This document shows, one piece after another, positions 6,001 through 9,583 of a stretch of 9,583 bases of DNA. The stretch is taken from the NCBI GenBank assembly GCA_902797125.1, contig CADBRS010000085.1, positions 1 through 9,583 on the forward strand, in the 5' to 3' direction. A program made the position numbers and the translations under genes. A model generated the notes under the pieces. That model was not told the origin of the DNA, did not search any database, and worked only from the letters and a program-made list of their open reading frames with translations. This DNA is from an uncultured Ruminococcus sp. GTDB taxonomy: Bacteria > Bacillota > Clostridia > Oscillospirales > CAG-272. How positions within the stretch are numbered: position 1 is the stretch's first letter; every line of letters starts with the position of its first letter.

Positions 6001-7047
6001 ATGGGATTTGTTGCAGTCAAGTGTCCAAACTGCGGAGCGAACCTTAATGTCGAAGAAGACAGAGACACTTTTTTCTGTTCCTACTGCGGTTCCAAAGTCG
6101 AAAGAGAAAAGAAGATCGTCGACCTGAAGGCGCACTTGAGCATCGACAATTTCGTAAACAGCGGCACACTGATGGAGCGGGCTCTTGTCTTTTTGGAGGA
6201 TGGAGATTTCCGCCCTGCAGCAACCTATTTTGACCGGGTTCTGGATCTGTCCCCTAAGCACTCGCCTGCGTATCTGGGTTTGTTTTTGTGTCAGTCCAGA
6301 GCGCGGAACGAGCAGGAGATCCTGCCTTCAGGCATACCGGAGGATCTGTCCGAATTGAAACGGGCTATCCAGTACGCGGATGTAGAAACTGGCGAACGGA
6401 TCCGGACTATGCTGGCTTCCTGGAAAAAACAAGCCGACAATTATCTGCGGCAGGGCGATTATGCCCCGGCAGAAAGGCTTTATCACGCTTTGAAAGAAGT
6501 CCGGCCGGATGATCCTTCCGGTTATGTCGGACTGTTTCTGAGCCGGGTCAGATGTCCGTCTCTTGGGGCCTATCAGGATTCAGACTCCGACCCCGCGGAT
6601 CCTGCGCTCATTCAGGAAGCTGACCGGGTATCAGGCGGGCAATACCAGAATGCTGTCGACGGATTGAGAAGAAAACATCGCGATGCGATCGAAGACACAG
6701 AAGATCAGATCCGGGAGATAGAACATAAATATTTCAGGTTCAGGCGGCCGAATGAATCCAAGATCTCGCGTTCGACCGGGCTGTGCGGGTTGCTGATTGC
6801 CGCCTGTTTCGTTCTTTTCATCTCAACCATCTTCAACGTCGGCAAGGGAATGACATTCGTTTACGTTCTGCTGGGTCTGAGCATTGCGGGTACCGTCTTT
6901 GGATGGATAAAGGTCATCTGGAATAACAAACTGACGGATCGGCTCTTCGAGATGAACAAAAAACAGGAAAAGCTGGAAGAATTGAAAAAACAATTTACCC
7001 AATTCTACGGGGATTTTGAGAAAGGTGGATCGGTTGCGGTCTTCTGA
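6001..7047 (+). CDS. Zinc-ribbon, TPR-like protein with two membrane spans; function unknown
   Basis: This is a 348-residue protein with a strong ribosome site, AAAGGAGG at 5985-5992. It opens with a zinc ribbon: CPNC (Cys8, Cys11) and CSYC (Cys26, Cys29). Two helical TPR-like repeats follow, about 57-100 and 141-184; they resemble each other (GDFRPAATYFDRVLDLSP against GDYAPAERLYHALKEVRP, and AYLGLFL against GYVGLFL). A charged helical stretch (about 200-248) leads to two membrane spans at about 260-280 and 283-307. A charged coiled-coil-like tail (about 311-336) completes it. The N-terminal part is probably cytoplasmic, since the short loop between spans would bring both ends to the same side. 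Similar zinc-ribbon/TPR proteins are common in Clostridia, without a known reaction. It may be an adaptor or scaffold at the membrane; that is inference. It lies 97 bases after the ACT gene and may be transcribed with it. Confidence 0.8.
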   Translation: MGFVAVKCPNCGANLNVEEDRDTFFCSYCGSKVEREKKIVDLKAHLSIDNFVNSGTLMERALVFLEDGDFRPAATYFDRVLDLSPKHSPAYLGLFLCQSRARNEQEILPSGIPEDLSELKRAIQYADVETGERIRTMLASWKKQADNYLRQGDYAPAERLYHALKEVRPDDPSGYVGLFLSRVRCPSLGAYQDSDSDPADPALIQEADRVSGGQYQNAVDGLRRKHRDAIEDTEDQIREIEHKYFRFRRPNESKISRSTGLCGLLIAACFVLFISTIFNVGKGMTFVYVLLGLSIAGTVFGWIKVIWNNKLTDRLFEMNKKQEKLEELKKQFTQFYGDFEKGGSVAVF

Positions 7048-7183
7048 GAACACTCAGGATCGTGAAACCGGTCTTTCATGCCACCTGACACGCCGTCCGG
7101 TATAAGACGGCAACACAGAAAAAGAAAGGTCGAGTTTTTTGTTCAAAAGGACTGTCGACTTTTCTTTTTGTCGCAGAAGCGAC
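7042..7183 (+). ncRNA. Run of five consecutive stem-loops; candidate structured RNA or 3' UTR
   Basis: Five hairpins follow one another, almost without gaps. (1) 7042-7059: TTCTGAG/CTCAGGA, loop AACA, includes the stop codon of the zinc-ribbon gene. (2) 7061-7080: CGTGAAA/TTTCATG, loop CCGGTC. (3) 7092-7111: GCCGTC/GACGGC, loop of eight. (4) 7119-7169: a 15-bp arm with one wobble, described separately as a terminator. (5) 7170-7183: GTCGC/GCGAC with an AGAA tetraloop. I do not recognise a known riboswitch or T-box. Read-through RNA would carry them ahead of the sensor genes. A simple 3' UTR with a terminator is the plainer reading. Confidence 0.35.
7119..7169 (+). terminator. Probable intrinsic terminator after the zinc-ribbon gene
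   Basis: AAAAAGAAAGGTCGA (7119-7133) pairs with TCGACTTTTCTTTTT (7155-7169) over 15 positions with one G-T wobble; the 21-base loop can form a small inner TTTT/AAAA stem. The core GGTCGA/TCGACT is followed by a T-rich 3' arm and matched by an A-rich 5' arm, the usual look of an intrinsic terminator and one that could work in both directions. It separates the zinc-ribbon gene from the sensor genes. Confidence 0.7.
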
Positions 7184-7235
7184 ACACCTTATGCCCGAAA
7201 TCGTGGCGGGACAAGGGTTTTCAGTCATCAGAGAA

Positions 7236-7242
7236 GGGAGGA
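7236..7242 (+). promoter_or_regulatory. Ribosome binding site that fixes the GTG start of the sensor gene
   Basis: GGGAGGA lies eight bases before GTG 7251. The in-frame ATG at 7191 has no purine-rich site before it and sits directly after the last hairpin, so the GTG is preferred. Confidence 0.75.
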
Positions 7243-7250
7243 CTAGCGCC

Positions 7251-8912
7251 GTGAAAGAGATCAGAAAAGCGCTGGGGCGGATCGGGATCTACTATTTGCT
7301 GCTTGCGGTCAATATTATTCCGCAGGTCAACGTCATTCCCGACGTGTTTCCGATACGGAATCTTTCAACGATCTATCTGCTGATACTTGCTGTCTGCCTG
7401 GTCCTTTATAATTATCACCGGGTGACGCCGACGGGCGGTATTTCGGTCATGGTGAAAGTCATATCGCTGATGGAACTGCTTCTGATCCTGCTTCGCGGCA
7501 TCAAGTACAGTGCCGTATCTGAAGTCGGGATATTGGCCCGCCACGCCTGGTACTTGTACTATGTCCCGATCCTGTCCATCCCGCTTTTGCTGTTCGGCAT
7601 CGCTCTGCTCGTGTCGGCTAAAGACAGTGCGAGGATCCCTAAAAAATGGTTCTTCGCGCTAGGCCTGACTGTTGTTTTGATTCTGCTCGTGCTCACCAAC
7701 GATCTGCATCAGCAGGTCTTTTCGTTCCAGCCCGAGTTCGAAGGCTGGGACGGAGACTATACCCACGGCTGGCTTTTCTATGTAGTCAACGCCTGGCAGT
7801 TCGCACTTTCGCTTGCCTCGATCATCATTCTGGTCGTCAAATGCCGTGTGGGAACTGCCAAAAAGAGCGCATGGATCATTTTGATCCCGTTTTCGATCGG
7901 GGTGATCATGTATGTGCTACTCCTGACCGGCACGATGCCGAAACTTAACGGAACGAATATCATCGAATTTCCGGAAGCCCATATCATTACAGCCGCGACC
8001 GTTCTTGAGTGCTGTATGTCGCTCGGATTCATCCGCACCAACAGCGACTACAGTAAAATGTTCAACCATTTGTCCATTTCTGCTCAGATCACAGACCAAA
8101 GGGGCAGTCCCGTATATGCATCGGCTTCTGCCGCTCCGCTCACTCCCGATCAGGCTGTGGCGGAAAGCGGCGCTCATATCGACACACATACCGTCCTTCA
8201 TAAAATGAAAATACCCGGAGGATACGGTTTTTGGCAGGTCGATATGACCGAATTGGACCGGCTGAACGAGGCACTTGCCGAGGCTAAGGAAGGACTTGCG
8301 GAAGAGGCTGAGCTCATCCGGCTGCGCAACGAGCTGAAAGAGAAGCAGACTGTGATCCATCAGCGGACAATGGTGTACGATTCGATCGCCAGAAGTACCA
8401 GACGGCAGGCAGCTGCCATCTCCGGGTATGCCGAAGCGGCCAAGCGATCCGCGGATCCTGTCGAAAAGGACCGGATTCGCAGGCAGATCGTCCTGCTGGG
8501 CGCATATATCAAGCGCTATGCCAATCTGATGCTCCTGTCCGAGGAGGAAGAGGAGATCGCAGCGGGCGAACTGGGGCTGTCTTTTTCTGAAATTCTTCGC
8601 TATCTCAATTATTGCGGGATCCCAAGTGAATTTATGGGCAGTACGGACTGCAAAATCCACTCGGATCAGGCATTGGCCCTGTTCGAGGCGTTCGAATCGA
8701 TCATTGAAAGCAATGTATCCTCACTGGCCGGCGTATTCGTCAATCTGTCCGGCGACGGATATGCGGTTATCAAGATCACTTTCGAGCATCTGACCGTGTC
8801 TTTGCCGGAGGAGGCGTTGACCGGGTTGTCCACGCAGGGGATCGACACGGATATTCAGAATGAAGATGACATCACATATATGTGCTTTTCGATGAAAGGG
8901 GGTGCGGTATGA
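7251..8912 (+). CDS. Multi-span sensor histidine-kinase-like protein with degenerate kinase core
   Basis: From GTG 7251 the protein has 553 residues. The first ~260 carry seven or eight hydrophobic spans (about 12-30, 38-54, 63-82, 101-122, 133-149, 172-197, 207-226, 243-260), with the segment LTNDLHQ (149-155) between spans, a layout like the 7TM N-terminus of some clostridial histidine kinases. A short PAS-like stretch (268-330) and a charged coiled coil (333-370) follow. The dimerisation-like region (about 371-428) ends in AYIKRYANLMLL, a signature of this kinase type. A poor match to the GHKL ATPase fold follows (about 465-553). ALFEAFESIIESNVSS with Asn488 may be the N-box remnant, but no D-x-G-x-G box is seen. 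Phosphotransfer is therefore doubtful. The stop overlaps the start of the next sensor gene (ATGA), which points to a working pair. The signal sensed is unknown. Confidence 0.75.
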   Translation: MKEIRKALGRIGIYYLLLAVNIIPQVNVIPDVFPIRNLSTIYLLILAVCLVLYNYHRVTPTGGISVMVKVISLMELLLILLRGIKYSAVSEVGILARHAWYLYYVPILSIPLLLFGIALLVSAKDSARIPKKWFFALGLTVVLILLVLTNDLHQQVFSFQPEFEGWDGDYTHGWLFYVVNAWQFALSLASIIILVVKCRVGTAKKSAWIILIPFSIGVIMYVLLLTGTMPKLNGTNIIEFPEAHIITAATVLECCMSLGFIRTNSDYSKMFNHLSISAQITDQRGSPVYASASAAPLTPDQAVAESGAHIDTHTVLHKMKIPGGYGFWQVDMTELDRLNEALAEAKEGLAEEAELIRLRNELKEKQTVIHQRTMVYDSIARSTRRQAAAISGYAEAAKRSADPVEKDRIRRQIVLLGAYIKRYANLMLLSEEEEEIAAGELGLSFSEILRYLNYCGIPSEFMGSTDCKIHSDQALALFEAFESIIESNVSSLAGVFVNLSGDGYAVIKITFEHLTVSLPEEALTGLSTQGIDTDIQNEDDITYMCFSMKGGAV

Positions 8913-9583
8913 CTCCGTTCATGGCCCTTTCACCTCTTGTCCGCGCATGCTTGGCGCTTTGGGTATTCATGTTGTGTCTATCCGGGATCTTCAGTGCGGT
9001 CATATCGTGGATCAGAAAAAAATATCTGTTTGTTGCCTTCTCGCTTGTATTATTGACTCAACTTCTGTTCTTGTGGCAGGTCATCTTCGATCTGACACTG
9101 TCTGAGCGTGGCATTTCTACAGCCTCATCCGTGACGGAATTCCTGTGCGGTATTCCTTTTGTCTGGTGGATCGCTGCACTTGTGCTTTTGACTTCCGCTC
9201 TGGGTTTGCTTTTAGGCTTCGGTATCCGTTACGAAAGGTCTTTCATCACGCCGGCATCGATCAAGTCGTTCCTCGATCAGATTCCCTGCGGGGTCTGTTG
9301 CTATCAGGACAGCGGCAAAGTCGATTTTTCCAATGTCTGTATGAATCGCCTCTGCGCGGCACTGACGGATGGCCCGCTCTTGAACGGGGATCAGTTTTAT
9401 CAGAAAGTTGGAGACGGGATCCATGCCGTCGAAGATCGGATGTGGCGGTTTTCCCGCCGGGAGATCGATCTGGACGGCGAGCATCTGTATGAACTGATCG
9501 CATCCGATATCACGAACGAGTATGCCCAAACGCAGGCGCTTGAACGGGACAGGGCGGAACTCTCGCGGATCAATCGCGAGCTG
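8909..9583 (+). CDS. Sensor histidine kinase, N-terminal part (three spans plus PAS-like domain), runs off the window
   Basis: The frame is open from ATG 8909 to the last base (225 residues), so the 3' end lies beyond the window. AAAGGGGG at 8895-8902 is the ribosome site, and the ATG overlaps the previous stop, implying translational coupling. Three hydrophobic spans (about 11-33, 39-62, 82-106) precede a PAS-like domain (about 116-205: FLDQIPCGVCCY..., then RREIDLDGEHLYELIASDIT). The last visible segment, EYAQTQALERDRAELSRINREL, is a signalling helix of the sort that leads into a histidine-kinase core. The kinase domain itself is not seen, so that part is inferred from the domain order and the neighbour. 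A response-regulator gene would be expected further downstream. Confidence 0.75.
   Translation, partial: MTPFMALSPLVRACLALWVFMLCLSGIFSAVISWIRKKYLFVAFSLVLLTQLLFLWQVIFDLTLSERGISTASSVTEFLCGIPFVWWIAALVLLTSALGLLLGFGIRYERSFITPASIKSFLDQIPCGVCCYQDSGKVDFSNVCMNRLCAALTDGPLLNGDQFYQKVGDGIHAVEDRMWRFSRREIDLDGEHLYELIASDITNEYAQTQALERDRAELSRINREL

Noticed and set aside
7101..7106. TATAAG as a -10 box for the sensor genes
   Set aside because: It sits in the loop of a hairpin and has no acceptable -35 box 16-18 bases upstream. The promoter of the sensor genes was not found.
7191..7250. ATG 7191 as start of the sensor gene
   Set aside because: No ribosome site precedes it, it abuts a hairpin, and the extra 20 residues look unlike a membrane N-terminus. 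GTG 7251 has a good ribosome site.
9145..9492. Open frames at 8902-9105 and 9145-9492 on the + strand
   Set aside because: They are out of frame with the coherent membrane/PAS-like reading frame that runs from 8909 to the window end, which fits the neighbour and has a ribosome site.
1..9583. Mobile element, phage defence island or CRISPR array
   Set aside because: No transposase, integrase, terminal repeats, spaced repeats or known defence nuclease is visible. The HD protein alone is not enough to call a defence system.

Overview
The window reads as bacterial chromosome from an anaerobic member of the Clostridia (Firmicutes/Bacillota). Pointers are the strong purine-rich ribosome binding sites (AGGAG, GGAGG, AAAGGAGG), the ATGA stop/start overlaps, roughly balanced base composition, a phenylacetate-CoA ligase followed by a double-ACT protein (a pairing familiar from amino-acid-fermenting anaerobes), and a tandem pair of multi-membrane-span sensor-kinase-type proteins of a clostridial style. 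The genus cannot be fixed from the sequence. All nine genes lie on the + strand and coding density is high. I see no transposase, integrase, CRISPR array, tRNA or rRNA.

Region 1 (1-3900) is a tight four-gene run. It holds the 3' part of a phosphodiester glycosidase (NAGPA-type) protein with two similar alpha/beta modules in front of the catalytic domain, a class I glutamine amidotransferase-like gamma-glutamyl hydrolase (peptidase C26), a soluble HD-domain phosphohydrolase, and a short beta-lactamase-fold serine hydrolase with no signal peptide. Genes 2 and 3 overlap by ATGA; the other joins are 13-14 bases. The four are probably co-transcribed and end at a weak intrinsic terminator near 3931-3966. 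Their common purpose is not known. Three of the four are hydrolases acting on sugar-phosphodiester, gamma-glutamyl or ester/amide bonds, so a role in remodelling or salvaging a wall- or conjugate-derived compound is a guess only.

Region 2 (3901-5903) has a 255-base intergenic stretch with a good sigma-A-type promoter (TTGCCA, 17 bases, TATGAT) overlapping small repeats. The promoter drives an aryl-acetate CoA ligase (PaaK family) and a two-ACT-domain protein. Together they suggest activation of aryl acids that arise from aromatic amino-acid fermentation, with the ACT protein as a likely amino-acid-sensing partner.

Region 3 (5904-7250) begins with a long hairpin lacking a T-tract, then a zinc-ribbon/TPR/two-membrane-span protein of unknown function. 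After that comes a 203-base gap packed with five successive stem-loops, one of which looks like an intrinsic terminator.

Region 4 (7251-9583) holds two translationally coupled sensor proteins. The first has a multi-span N-terminus with a degenerate kinase-like C-terminus. The second has three membrane spans and a PAS-like domain and runs off the window before its kinase core.

No complete, clearly new system is demonstrable here. The best leads are the five-hairpin intergenic region, the pseudokinase-like member of the sensor pair, and the four-gene hydrolase/HD operon.
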